Positions 40,749 through 52,320 of a stretch of DNA of 64,000 bases are shown here, piece after piece (position 1 is the stretch's first letter; each line of letters begins with the position of its first letter). The notes under the pieces are model-generated. The model did not search any database. It was not told where the DNA came from and was given only the letters and a program-made list of their open reading frames with translations. A program made the position numbers and the translations under genes. This DNA comes from Blepharisma stoltei (taxonomy: Eukaryota > Ciliophora > Heterotrichea > Heterotrichida > Blepharismidae). Where the stretch lies: the NCBI GenBank assembly GCA_914767885.1, contig CAJZBQ010000053.1:310001-374000 (forward strand). The letters are read 5' to 3'.

Positions 40749-40849
40749 TTATTTCTTATGAATTTTGCTCTAAAATCCAAAAATTCCCAAAAAGTTCATG
40801 GTTCTTCATTTATATTACAAGTATTTTTACTGGTAATTAATTTATTATA

Positions 40850-42083
40850 ATGACAGCTCCTCAACCATCAACAAACAGGTCAAGATTAGCTGAAGAGCTC
40901 TTAAGTATCCGCTTTAATCAAGATTTCTCATGCTTTTGTGTAGGAACTGATACAAGCTTTAGAATTTTCAAAACCAGCCCTCTAAAATACTGCTTTCGTA
41001 GAGGTGAACTTTAGTTAGACTTTTCGGGAGGTATTGGTATGGTTGAACTTTTAAACCGTTCAAACATTGTAGCTCTTGTAGGAGGAGGTAAATCTCCACG
41101 CTACCCCCCAAATAAGGTAATTATATGGGATGATCATCTGATGAGGCCTACTGGTGAACTTACTTTTCGTACAGATGTCAAAAATGTCAAGCTTCGTAAA
41201 GACCGCATTATTGCGGTTTTAGCCAATAATCTAGATTAAAATGAATTTGCATGTCTAATATAAAGCATATTGACCATTTTTCAATTTAGATTGAGCCATT
41301 AACTGCTTCTAACTATTTAATAAAAAAAAGAAAAAAGCATAAAAATTTATGTTTATAATTTAACGGACCTCAAAATCCGAGATACCATTCCAACTGCACC
41401 TAATCCTAAAGGTATCTGCGCTATATCTTCTGTAGATGATAGAATTATTTTAGCTTGCCCTGATAAAGCAAAAGGGAGTGTTTGTGTGCAGTTTTACAGT
41501 GAAGAAAAAACTTTATTAATCCGTGCTCATAGGGCTTCAATAATGTGCCTTGAGTTTAATTCTGAAGCAACTATGCTGGCAACTGCATCTGATAGAGGCA
41601 CAGTTATAAGGATTTTTAAGCCTGATGATGGGAGTCTATTGCAAGAATTAAGAAGGGGCATTGATAGAGCGGAAATTTACTGCTTAAATTTTCATCCTTC
41701 ATCAGAATGGCTTGCTTGCTCCAGTGATAAAGGGACAATTCATATTTTTTCCACAGACACAACCAAAAGATTGAACCCAAGATCCACATTTTCATTTTTA
41801 AAATATATCATGCACCTATGAGTTAAAAATATATTGTAGGTCTTTTTAAGAATTTTTCTATATTTATATTATTGAGTATGTTCTTAAAGGATATTTTGAG
41901 TCAGAGAGAAGCTTTGCTGTGTTTCGAGTCAGAGATGCAAAAACTATCTGTGCCTTTGGAGCTGTAAAAAATACACTTGTTGTGCTTAATGCTGATGGGT
42001 GCTATTATTTAGCGTCATTCAATCCTGATGAAGGAGGGGAATGCCAGTTGATTAACAGTGAGCAAGTAATAGATCTTGCATAG
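40850..42083 (+). CDS. ATG18: PROPPIN / ATG18-WIPI autophagy protein
   Basis: 345 aa after a 15-nt intron (41004-41018) and two short IESs (41234-41341, 41806-41878). PROPPINs are seven-bladed WD40-like propellers that bind PI3P and PI(3,5)P2 and act in autophagosome formation. The diagnostic site is the L/FRRG loop, here [18 protein letters not shown], with the following [20 protein letters not shown] blade typical of the family. The N terminus ([29 protein letters not shown]) also matches. Sequence is closest in style to the WIPI3/4 (WDR45) branch, which is a judgement by eye. Confidence 0.88.
41004..41018 (+). other. 15-nt intron
   Basis: GTGAACTTTAGTTAG; contains an in-frame TAG, splicing gives CFRR-DFSGGIG. 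Confidence 0.88.
41234..41341. mobile_element. Short IES, 108 bp
   Basis: TA at 41232 and 41340; junction ANNL-KIYVYNL. Non-repetitive, no MITE motif. Confidence 0.85.
41806..41878. mobile_element. Short IES, 73 bp
   Basis: TA at 41804 and 41877; junction [12 protein letters not shown] in the last propeller blade. Confidence 0.83.
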
Positions 42084-42294
42084 CTGTGCTAATTATTTAA
42101 TAAATTTTATACTTAAGTAAATAAATAAATATCAATTTTAGCATTGATATAAAAAGTTTATTTAAAAATAAATCTGTGTAGATGTTCGTATTCCCTTGTA
42201 TAAGATATATAAAAAAGCATTCTGTTTATAAAAATATTAAAAATTTAAAAATTAAACCAAATTTACTTATATTTGGCATTCATAAAAAAGCGGG

Positions 42295-44174
42295 ATGATG
42301 CACAAAAATCTTATAAGAGAAGAACGAAAGGCAGAGTATAATAAAGCCCCTGATTTTGAAACGATACAGAAGCGTCATGAAGAAGCCCAAGTAGAGCTCC
42401 GTAGGAAGAAAAGAAGTGACCACATCGCTAAAAGACGAGCTTGATTATTCAACAATAGAACTATGGCTCAAGATGCCTCTGAAGAAACAGACATTGCTTT
42501 ACTCTCCCTTTATGAACGAGCAAAGCCATTGAAAAAATCCTTATTTTTGGAAAAAGTAAAAAAAAATTTGAGAAAAAATATTTCAATATATAGTGATAAT
42601 TATTATAATGAAATCTCTAATTTGTTTAATTTAAGCAGCTTACATTCTATAAACATAAATTTTACGAATTAAATTAATTCTTTCTTTTCAATTTTTTAAA
42701 GTGTTTTATTAAATTTCAATTCTCTCTTGAGCTAGCAAGATTTTCGCTAACTAGAAGAGGGGAGTTAGAATTCGAAATAAGCCAAATTTCAGGACCCCTA
42801 CTAAGCCCAGAGCTTGGATTGCTTAATCCTAATATAAACCCTACAGAGCGTTTATTATTACTTATCAGCTTTATAAGAGATTGGGAGAATCTTGACTTAT
42901 TACAAGCAGGAGTACAAGTATTAAGAAAAATTCTTTCCAGTGAAAAAGGTGCTCCACTTGAAGTTATCTTGGAAACTGGAATCACCAAAAAATTAATACA
43001 GTGCATGATGGTCAATAATGGCAGCTCCTTAAAAAATGACGCTGCTTGGTGCATCACAAATCTGGCCTCTGGGAATGGAAAAATAGTAAATCAGCTTATA
43101 AATGAAGGCGCAATTGAAGCTTTAACGTGCATCTTATCAACTGAAAAAATAAACCCAGAAACAGTCACTATGGCTGTTTGAGCATTAGGAAACATTGCAG
43201 GAGAAAACCTTGAAAGCTGCGATAAAGTCACCCAAAGTGGAGCTGGGCTTCTCATTATGAATATAATGCTTAACTGGCTTAATATTTCCAATGATGACCT
43301 CTCAATGATGGTTTGGGCACTTTCAAATTTATTCCGCGGGCAATCAGCGCCCTCTATAAAGCTTGTCCAAGATTTCCTTCTAATTAGCCCACAGCTGCTT
43401 GAAAAAGACTCTGAAAAGGTTTTGATAGCAACTTTATGGTGCTTTGCATTTATAGCAGAGTCTCAAAGGATTCAAATGATAATGGATACTGGAATAATTC
43501 AGAAAATCGTAAATTTGTGTGGAAGTGATAAACTAGAGATAAGGCACCCAGCTGTAAGAACAATAGGAAATTTAGCTGCAAATAGCGAGACTCTTACACA
43601 ATCCATAATTAATTATGGAGTTCTCGACAAATTGGAGACACTGATAAACTGCAGAGAAAGGTTCCTTAAAAAAATTGTGCTTTGATCAATTTGCAATATT
43701 TGTGGAGGGACCCCTTTACAGGCTGAAGCAGTAGCTAGGCACGATTTTATGAAATCTGTGATATCTTTATTGGATGACGAAGACTTTGAGATTAGAAAAG
43801 AAGCAATTTATATACTTTGCAACTTGACTTCTAATGCATCTTGTATACTCATTTTAAAGAATGATGAACAAAGCATTATTGAAAAAATAATAAGCTCATT
43901 AAGCTGCAAAGACCCACAAATCTTGATGCTAACACTAAACACATTAGAAAATTTGCTGAGCGCTTCAAAAGAATATCCAGCAAATGATAAAGCAGACAAT
44001 TCCTTGATGTCAGAATTTATAGATATGGAAGGGCTGGATAAGCTTGAAAATCTTCAACGTCACCTAAACGTTCATGTTTATAATAAAGTGTCACAAATTC
44101 TAAAAAACTTTTTCTCTGAGGGAGAAGAATTAAAAGAAAATCAGCAGCAAATAATAAATTACAACTTTTGATAA
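42295..44174 (+). CDS. Importin alpha
   Basis: 537 aa after removing the IES at 42502-42767. An importin-beta-binding region is at the N terminus (VELRRKKRSDHIAKRRAW, the W being TGA). About ten armadillo repeats follow, with the Trp/Asn arrays that hold nuclear localisation signals: AAWCITNLASGN, VWALGNIAGEN, MVWALSNLFRG, RTIGNLAANS, VLWSICNICGG. Three of these array Trp codons are TGA. The adaptor links cargo with classical NLS to importin beta. The stop is the TAA at 44172; the TGA before it is a penultimate Trp. The IES lies between the IBB and the first ARM repeat. Confidence 0.93.
42502..42767. mobile_element. Family A IES in importin alpha
   Basis: TTA at 42499-42501 and 42765-42767; CTCTCCCTTTATGAACGAGC...AAGAGGGGAG. 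Junction DIAL-EFEIS. Confidence 0.9.
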
Positions 44175-44207
44175 GCCGAATGTATAATAATTATACCTCA
44201 TCTTATA

Positions 44208-45114
44208 TTAGTAAGAAAGTTTATTTTTTATTATCTTAATATTGCCATTAATAACATTGTATATTTCAGTATAATCAAAAATTCTGATTTTTTGAGGCAT
44301 CGTTTTGGACAACTGCCTTCTTTCCAGAAATTTTGAAGCCATTGGTTTTGCATCTTGTTGACTTGATTTGTTTCTTTTTGCCTTTGTTTTAGCTTTTTTT
44401 TGGCCCTTAAGTTCTAATTGGCCTCTTATATAGAAGTTTCCTATGTTTGGCGCTGTAAGGCCGATAAATTCTGATCGGGAATTTATCGGTTGGTTGCACC
44501 AAATCAATGCCTTGGTCGGACCAAAAAGCGATTTGGTCCGACGAACTTGGAAAGCTCCTGGGAAAATGTCTGCGCTTTCAGCGCTATATAGCGGAAACCT
44601 CTATATGTTTATATTGAGCTTTGCTTGCTATGCAAGAACTTGATCTTGGCTTTCAGTTGCTTGATTTATTACGCTTAATCCTTGAATTAAGAGTTCTTGA
44701 CGGCTCTTTGGATTTTTGCTCATTTTTATACTCGTCAACTTTGATAGTATCAGTACACAAAAAATTCGGATCTTCATCAAAATCATTTTTAAACGAAGAT
44801 CATCTATAATCAATTAACTTATTTTGTTTTTCCCTTGAATATATAGGAGTCCTATTAGTTGAGGTTAAATCACTTGATAAATGGTCTGAAAAGTCATTCT
44901 GGATCCCTTGGTCCATAGTCGAAACAACGCTATCCATATGCCTTTGTGTAAAGGTTGAAGAAGATCTTAATGGTCTTTGTGTCCTAGAAGTTACTACTTG
45001 TTGAAACCTAGCGCTTTCATATATTTTTGGCTTGATGATCGGTTTATAATCTCGATATCTGATAAGAGAGTTCCTGAGTAATGAAGAGCATATTTCTTTT
45101 TTCTTGACATTCAT
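44208..45114 (-). CDS. Basic disordered protein
   Basis: 243 aa after removing the palindromic IES at 44430-44604; two TGA-Trp codons. The sequence is rich in Ser, Lys and Arg and lacks predicted domains (RTQRPLRSSSTFTQRH, KGQKKAKTKAKRNKSSQQ). The C-terminal part (IRIFDYTEIYNVINGNIKIIKNKLSY) is more ordered. Possibly a nuclear or cytoskeleton-associated basic protein; not recognised. Confidence 0.65.
44430..44604. mobile_element. Family F palindromic IES
   Basis: TATA pointers; ends TATAGAAGTTTCC and GGAAACCTCTATA. Inside are palindromes around CCGATAAATTC...GAATTTATCGG and GGTCGGACC. Junction KHI-RGQLE. Confidence 0.88.
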
Positions 45115-45157
45115 TTTTCATTAATCAATTCATTATTATTGATTCGATAGAGCTAGC

Positions 45158-47531
45158 ATGAAATTATTTAGATTTCATTTAGCTGAATATCGATTCAGTA
45201 AAAGTAAACATTTGAAGTTTCTTGCTAATAATCAAAGCAACTTTAGTCAGTCTTCTCGATTTTTTAAAGAAACCTTTATGTACCCTAAAGAAATACTATT
45301 GGACTATTATCGAGATAATAATGCAATTTTGAATTCAATCGCTGACAATGATGATAAGCTTTATTTGATAAAAACACTGGTGAAATGCAGTTTTGATGAA
45401 AACTTGGCGCCAATTACAAAGACAAGTTTGAGTTTGAAAGAAAAAATTGAGATTGCAAAACACCCAAAGTTTAAAGATCAATATAAAAACGAAATTATAG
45501 CTAATGCAGCATCATTAACAATTGGTGAAAGCGCAGTTGCAGCATGAATTTATGACAATGAACCGCCATTTAGTGATAAATTGTTGAAATTGGAAGGAAA
45601 TTTTGAGACGTACGAGGAGCTGCTTTATTTTTTAAGAGTATGGCTGCATTGAAACATTGAAAGTAAAGATATGGAAAAGTATGCTTATGCACAATTTCTA
45701 GAGCTATATAGAAACCAAGGTCTTGATAATGATATTTTTCTTGAAATATGTGATTTATTAACCCAGTATTGGTCATTTATTGGTGATTTTATATATGTGG
45801 CTGCCTTATTCAATCAAAATTTACTTTCTTTTCAGCTAAACCAATTTGAAAAAGCTCTAAAGCTCATGTGCAAATTTCAGTGTTGGCTAACGTACCATGT
45901 TCCATATGATAATATAGATTTATATCTAGAAAAAATTCAAATACAAAAAAATTTCTCAGTATTACTTTCTATATGTGAGTCTCTTTTGTATTTAAAAATA
46001 AAAATTCCAGAAAAGTTTTTACAATACATATATGAGAATTTCTTCGAACAAAACCTTGAAGAAATCGTGAAATTTTTGAATCTGTGTTTAAAAATTGATG
46101 GAAATAAAAACAGTATAAAAAAGATTGTGCAGGTTAGGTTATTAAAGTTAGGTGTTAGCCATATGCAGTTACCAAAATCTCCTGTACGGGAGGTTCATCC
46201 GCTTTTCAACTCCAGCCCAGAAGGTCTGGGTACCTTCTGTCTCCTCCTTGCGGCTTCAATCTTGAGTGGACTTATGGATTTCTGCTGCCCTACTACAGGC
46301 GATTGGAGTAGCTTGATCCCAAGGATTCTTGGAGTCTATCGGGTATCGAAGTGCCTTGTTCGACAGCTACAGGAAAAAGACTTCTCCCCTGGTTTGGGCC
46401 GAAACCCACAGTTTCTCGGTTAAGGCCCATGGGTCCTCAGATCCAAAGAACGTTGCTCGACACCTCAATTTCCAACCACATGAAAGCAGCCAAACCTACC
46501 CGGATACACATCTCTTGAGCCTGAACTTGATTCTAGGCTTAGAGTCTGTCCCAGTTTACCGTAGCCGCAAGTCCCGGACTGTTACGCCAAGAGGGCAGGT
46601 TGACACGTGCCGCCATTTTAATTTATAGCTTGTGCAGGTAATTTCAGTGGTATGAAAAGAGTCTCCAGATTTTTCATCAATAGTCAAATGTTTTGCTGCT
46701 TTTTCTGGGCATGATGTAGACAGCTCTCTGAGGTTAGAGTTTGTAAAATATATCATGAAAAATATAAGTCAAGCCAATAAAAAAGACATATTCGATCTTC
46801 TTGATGTTTGCTCGCACTCAAGGAACGATACAAAAGTGTATGATAAAGCAATAGAAAGACTAGAAGTGCTTTTTCCAACATTGAACTGGGATGAAACCTT
46901 GGTCATTCTTCAAATATTTGGAAGATTAGTGTCTGAAAATTATCAAATGAAAAGAAGGATAAATATGCTAATTGAGGAGAAAATCATTGAAAATTACGAT
47001 AAAATCAACTTTTTCAATGTCGTACATATTTTGCATCATTTTGCATTCAAATGGTACAGTAAAGATATTTGCAATATGATTTTAAAGTTTATTGAGATCA
47101 TGGACAAAGGACTTGAAATGTCCAATACCCCTCCTCCAGAGAGCAGTTTATATTTCAAAGAAAACTCAGTTTATTACATCCCAAACAATGAAATCTTAAA
47201 TAAACTTACCAGTGGAGCCCTTGCCACAGTCATTGAATCATTTTTTTTTCGATGTGAAAGACCCCCTTACATAAACACAATTATGGAAAACTATCTAAAA
47301 GCACTAATTAATAGCAAATGAAGAATTTTAACAGAGAAGCACAAGTTAAAGCTTTTTCAGCTCATATCATTAAAAGAAAATCGTAACGAAAGTATAACGA
47401 AAATTATTGTCGAAAAAATATCTCAAGAGCCTATTCATTTGACAAGTCTAAAAGAAGCCAAAATTTATAACAACTCGACCAAAAGTATTAGCACAAAAGA
47501 GCATAAAGATGGAAAGACGTTAAAATACTAG
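45158..47531 (+). CDS. Large helical protein, possibly organellar
   Basis: 622 aa after removing the retroposon-like insert 46135-46639 (2374 minus 505 gives 623 codons); several TGA-Trp codons, one directly after the insert. The product is alpha-helical throughout with loosely repeated units of about 35-40 residues (YDKAIERLEVLFPTLNWDETLVILQIFGRL, KINFFNVVHILHHFAFKWYSKDICNMIL). This resembles heptatricopeptide/OPR-like organellar RNA proteins. The basic N terminus (MKLFRFHLAEYRFSKSKHLKF) could be a mitochondrial presequence. The assignment is tentative. Confidence 0.65.
46135..46639. mobile_element. Retroposon-like insert, family R3
   Basis: 505 bp including one 10-bp duplication (TTGTGCAGGT at 46125-46134 and 46630-46639). 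Left 90 bp are the inverse of 20163-20280 (AAGTTAGGTGTTAGCCATAT, GGGAGGTTCATCC). Junction KKIVQ-VISVV; the target repeat contains no TA. Confidence 0.88.
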
Positions 47532-47572
47532 GCTTCTTAAATATAAATTATAATGATTATCTCTTATTTCAA

Positions 47573-50500
47573 TTAACAAGACTTCAAAATATCAATTGTT
47601 TCAATGACCAACCCTTCCAAAATCATATCTGCTAAATCAAGCTTCGCCTGGGTTTCTTCAAATTCATAATCGACCCAAACCTCGTCTCTTTCAAGGACTT
47701 CTTCTGCAAGCATGCTGGCAAGCCTTTCTTCCCTTACTTGCTGCATGTATTCTTCATCTACAATTCCGCTAGACAACACCATATCTCCAGTCGGCATTTT
47801 TCCTGCTTGGGTCATGCTTCAGCTTTCAACTTCTTCTTTTACTTCTTGGATTGCTTTGTTAGGGTCCATAGTTTCATTAGATAAATACCTAATAGAATTG
47901 CTCCAGGGCATTGGGACTCCTTTGAGGCTATATGGTCTGTATTTTTGCAGTCCTTCATTTATTGCATCAAAAATCATTTTATTGTGAATGTGCTCAGCTT
48001 CTGACATTAATTGGATCGTGTTGGGCGACAAGTTCTTTCTCGAGCTTTCTATCTCTTTGGGATGCTCCAAGCTTAAATAGAGTTTTAGACTCAAAATTGG
48101 AGGGTAAGTTAAAAATTCATTTTCCACTGGGGTCCCGATTTCAGTTTCTTGCATTTTTGCAAGCATGTCTAAAGGATTCCTTCTGAGTGGCTTCTTTAAG
48201 TTCTGGTAGACTTCATCGATGTTTTTAATTGCAGTCTCAAAAACCTCGTCTGCGTATTTTCTGACAGCTCGGTGGTCAGTTTGTATGATTGGCTCAGCAG
48301 ATAGGCTGCTTGTGATCTCGTTTTTCCCTGATAAGTTCTTCAAATCTAATATTGGCATTAAAGGCAAAGATGACTTAGGAGAAGAACGAGGCAAAATGTC
48401 CTCTGACAGCAAACTTTTAAGAATTTCTTCACTTATTGAATTAACTAGCTCAGGAGTCATGGAATCATAAGACTTTGCATCAATTTTTTTAGGCTTCCAA
48501 TTTAATTCTTCATTACCAAAACTAGGCAGTGGCATGTGGGTTGGCGTTTTTTCTTCTTCACTGTCAAGCTCTTGGAAAGGTGCTGAAGGCCGATCAGGAA
48601 TGTTATCTGGAGTCCTTGAAGGCACATCAGGAGAGCTTACATTGAGCCTTTCATTGATAAATGAGTCCTCATTTCTTGGTGAATTAAATTCAGGCGACTT
48701 ACCTTCATCAATATAAATATGTCCTCGTGATGAAGAAGAAACTGGTGGCGACTCTTGGTTAAACTTTTTTTTCTGTATAAAATCTGCTGCAAAGCCTGCA
48801 AAGGGCGAAATTTGTTTCATTTCAGCTGAAGAAGCACCTGAGTTATTTTCTTCATTTTTCGGAATATCAAGATGAGGGACACTGATTTGTGGACGCAGCT
48901 GATAAAAATTTTTATTTTCTACTTCAATTGAACTTTCTGGCTCTGATAAATGCTGCTCAAGGTCAGAAACAATTTCATTGTGAGACTCTGTACTGGAGTG
49001 TGACCCATTGTAGCTTTCAAGATCAATTAAAATATCGGGGTCTGACCTATCTGTTTTTATTTTTTCTGGGGTACTATTATGGAAATCAGGGGATTCTGGC
49101 TTATCAGATTCTTCAAAGTGGGGGGAGTTGGAGTCTGGTGTAAAGTCATCTTGGTTTTTTAAATTAGCGAAAAAGTCCCTTTCGAACTTTTTGAATGATT
49201 CTTTATTTATCACGTTTTTTATCATCTCGCTGCTTGAGCTTTCTTCTAGCTTTTCAGATTTAACAGACTCAGGGGATTCATAAGTTCTAATGCTTACTTG
49301 AGGGCTTTGGTCGCTGGGGTTTGGACTTTGGTTATACGAATCATGGTGATCCTGCTCTATTCCTGCAGGCTCCTCAGTTTCTTCTGGCTCAGCTTCAAAT
49401 GTAGCTTCTTCTTTTTTCTCTTCACTAATTTGCTTTAATTGGTTTTCATTATGGACTTCATAAGTCTTTGGCCTATCTTCTTCGCTTTCCTCAGAATCAA
49501 TAGCGCCACTTTTGATATCTTTCATGATCTGCTCAAGCTCTCCAGGCTTTAAGCTATCAGTGTCTAGTCCACGGCCATAATATCCAGGTCGAGGATTCAG
49601 TGGATCATTTTTAATAAATCTATCAATTTTTCCTGAGTCAATTCCTACAAAAGTGTTATCTTCTTCAGATTCACTTCGTTGGTCTTCAAAGAATAACTCG
49701 TTTTCTGAGTACTGGTTCATTCTTTCTTCTAGCTCATCTTCCAGCTCTTTTCTTCCTGTTTCATCTAAATCTTTTACAAGCACCTCTTGGACGTTTTCTA
49801 TATTCTCTACCAATAAACTTGCTAAATGTGTATAGCGGCTTTCAATGATCCCAGCCAGCATTCCTTCGAGCTCTTTTCCTTGACCTAACTTCTGTGTGAT
49901 TTCTTTTAGCTCTTTTAGTTCTTTTTGCTTCAGGAATTCTAAGTTCTGCATTTGTGATTCTTGCCATATAAGCTGCTCTTTAAGGACTTCTCTATACTCT
50001 TTTCCTTTTTGCTTTACATCTTCCAGATTTTTCAGCTCATCATTCAGCCTCCCTTCTAGTTCTACGGTATTTAATTTTGATGTCGGCATTTGCAAGATTT
50101 CTTCTTCATTTTCTAATGGTTCTTGCTCTTCTTCTGAAGTTACATCATAGTCTTCATCAATTTCTATGGCAAGCTCTTTTTTCCTTTGTTTCGGCTCCTG
50201 AGATAGCCTTACTCCCCCCCCCCTCTGTGAGTGAACAAAACCATTAGAAAAATCGCTATTTTTTGCTCAAAAACCCACCCTCCGTGAATGAACAAAAATT
50301 GTTTTATAGAAAAATTTTTTTATGGAAAAAAATTTTGATATATAAGTGATAGTTAGCATAATGAAATCTAGTGCTAATTCTGTTTAATTTTAAACAAATT
50401 GCTTTTTAAAACATAAATTTTATATAATTAAATTAATATTTGAATTCCAATTTTCGCGAATTAGGATTTTTTTTTAAATTTCGAAAAAAAAATATTTATT

Positions 50501-52320
50501 ATAAAATTTATATATAAATTTTTTTAAAAAAAAAAATTAACCCCCCTCCGTGAGTGAACAAAATTTTTTCGTCCACTCACGGAGGGGGAAGTTAGAATAT
50601 TTTGGACTTCTTTGTCTTCGTCTGAAAAGTCATTGATGTCTTTCAATAGTCTTCTTTGGACTAGAAATCGCCTTATATGGGACTGTATTTTAACGACCGC
50701 TTTATTAATTGTTTCTGGTGATGGCTCTCTGAGGTTGTCTTTGACTTTTCCTATTCGGAGCTTTAAATCAAGCATACGCTTTTTGATATCTTCTTTCTTT
50801 AGCTCTACGCTTGATTTTAATTTGTCTGAGTCTTGGAAATCAAAGCTTCCTTCACTGCCACTATGAATGAACTCGAAATTTTTATTAGGAATTTTATTAG
50901 ACTTGTGACTGCCATTAAGACTATAGCTTTCATTGTCGCTCTTTATTGTGTGTTCTGCTGAGTTTTCATGATCATACATAGAGAAAGTGACGTTATCTGA
51001 CTGATCTAAGTGCTCGTCTTCTGAGTTTTCTGTTATGTCATACACAAATTGATGAATTTGGTGCTTTTCTGACGTTTTTATTTCTGAGTCACTTTTTGAC
51101 GTTTCTTCAATATTTTCGTCGTAGCTTTTCTTTGGTGTTCTTTTCTTATGTTTCAGAGCTTTTTTCTTTTTCTTTTGAAATTTGTTTATATTGAATTTGC
51201 TATATATATCAAGCTGCTTAAGCTGATTGATACGTTTGACTTCTTCAGCTTGATGGTGGTATTTTTCTATTTCTTTGAATTCTTTTCGAGTTTTCTTTTG
51301 AGTTTTGATATATTCTTTTATATGAATATTTGGCTTTCTATCAGGCTTATTGTTCATTTGGATGATCTCTTGACTGACACTAAGACTTCTTGGCTGGTAG
51401 CCTAATTCAATTTGTAGCTCTGTCAAAGTATCAAGCCCTATTCTAGCTCTTCCAGCTGATTTTGCTCTTTCTCGTTGCTCTCTAACTTGCTTTCTTTGCT
51501 CTGCAATTTCTCTTTGCAGCTTGGTCATGCCAGTTCCCAAAATTTTTTTTTCATTTGCTCCCCAAGCTATTTTTGGTTTAAATTTTTCTTTTCTAAATCT
51601 AATTGAATTTTCATATCTTATCTGATAATTCTGATTTTGTATATCTTTTTTCTTTCTCTCCAGCATTTCTTTCATTTCTTTTTCCTCTTTTTCTTTTTTC
51701 ACCTTCTTGATTTTTTCTTTCTTCAAAGTTTGTTTTACGATTTCTTTGACTTTTGAAGAATTTCTGGGTTTTTCTGATTTTTCTTGAATAATAAAAGAGT
51801 TTTCGTTCTTATACTCTTGCTTGATCTGCACAGAAAAGGATTTATTTACGGCTTTGTTTATTTCTGCTTTTTTAGGTGTCTTCTTCGGTGTGCTTGATTT
51901 TTTGGGAGATTTTTTAGGATGAGTAAAGTCCTTTAGGTTTTTTGGATTTATTTTTGAAGGATGAATAGGAGGCTTTGGCGGATTTTTTACCGGTTTTTTC
52001 TCAGTTTTTAAGTTTGACTTGGGACGTGAAGGAAGATTTGAAATATCTGCTAATTTCCTTTCTGCTGATTTTGCAGTTCTTTTTGCTTTCGTATAGATTT
52101 GGACAGGCACAGGAAACCTGGGATTGTTGTCATTATCAGGCCGTGAAATATTATTCTGTGATTGTATTTTCTTTCCTGTTACAGGGGCGGATGGAGCTCT
52201 GCCCATACCTCCAGAGCGGTAAGTGGTGCTTACATCTAAAAAGCACATACTTTGACCCAAAAATGACACTGGAGATAACAATTGACTTTGATCTGCTGAT
52301 AAATTAAGGACCTGAGTCAT
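47573..52320 (-). CDS. CEP350/TRM-like cytoskeletal protein
   Basis: 1454 aa: two long frames joined by removing the IES at 50212-50594, then read through a TGA-Trp (VES-W-SMTQ) into a last segment ending at 47573. Features in order: Lys-rich disordered N half with several basic coiled coils (about 100-430); an IQ motif (VVKIQSHIRRFLVQRR) near 570; a coiled coil near 680-720; a long acidic Ser/Glu-rich region; and a C-terminal helical domain (EVLERDEVWVDYEFEETQAKLDLADMILEGLVIETI). The end resembles the DUF4378-type C terminus shared by CAP350 and plant TRM proteins. Those recruit microtubule-organising or basal-body factors. The similarity is by eye and needs a profile search. Confidence 0.68.
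50212..50594. mobile_element. Family A IES in the CEP350-like gene
   Basis: 383 bp, TTA at 50209-50211 and 50592-50594. Junction VQNIL-RLSQEPKQRKK. Near-complete copy with a perfect right-hand hairpin. Confidence 0.93.
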
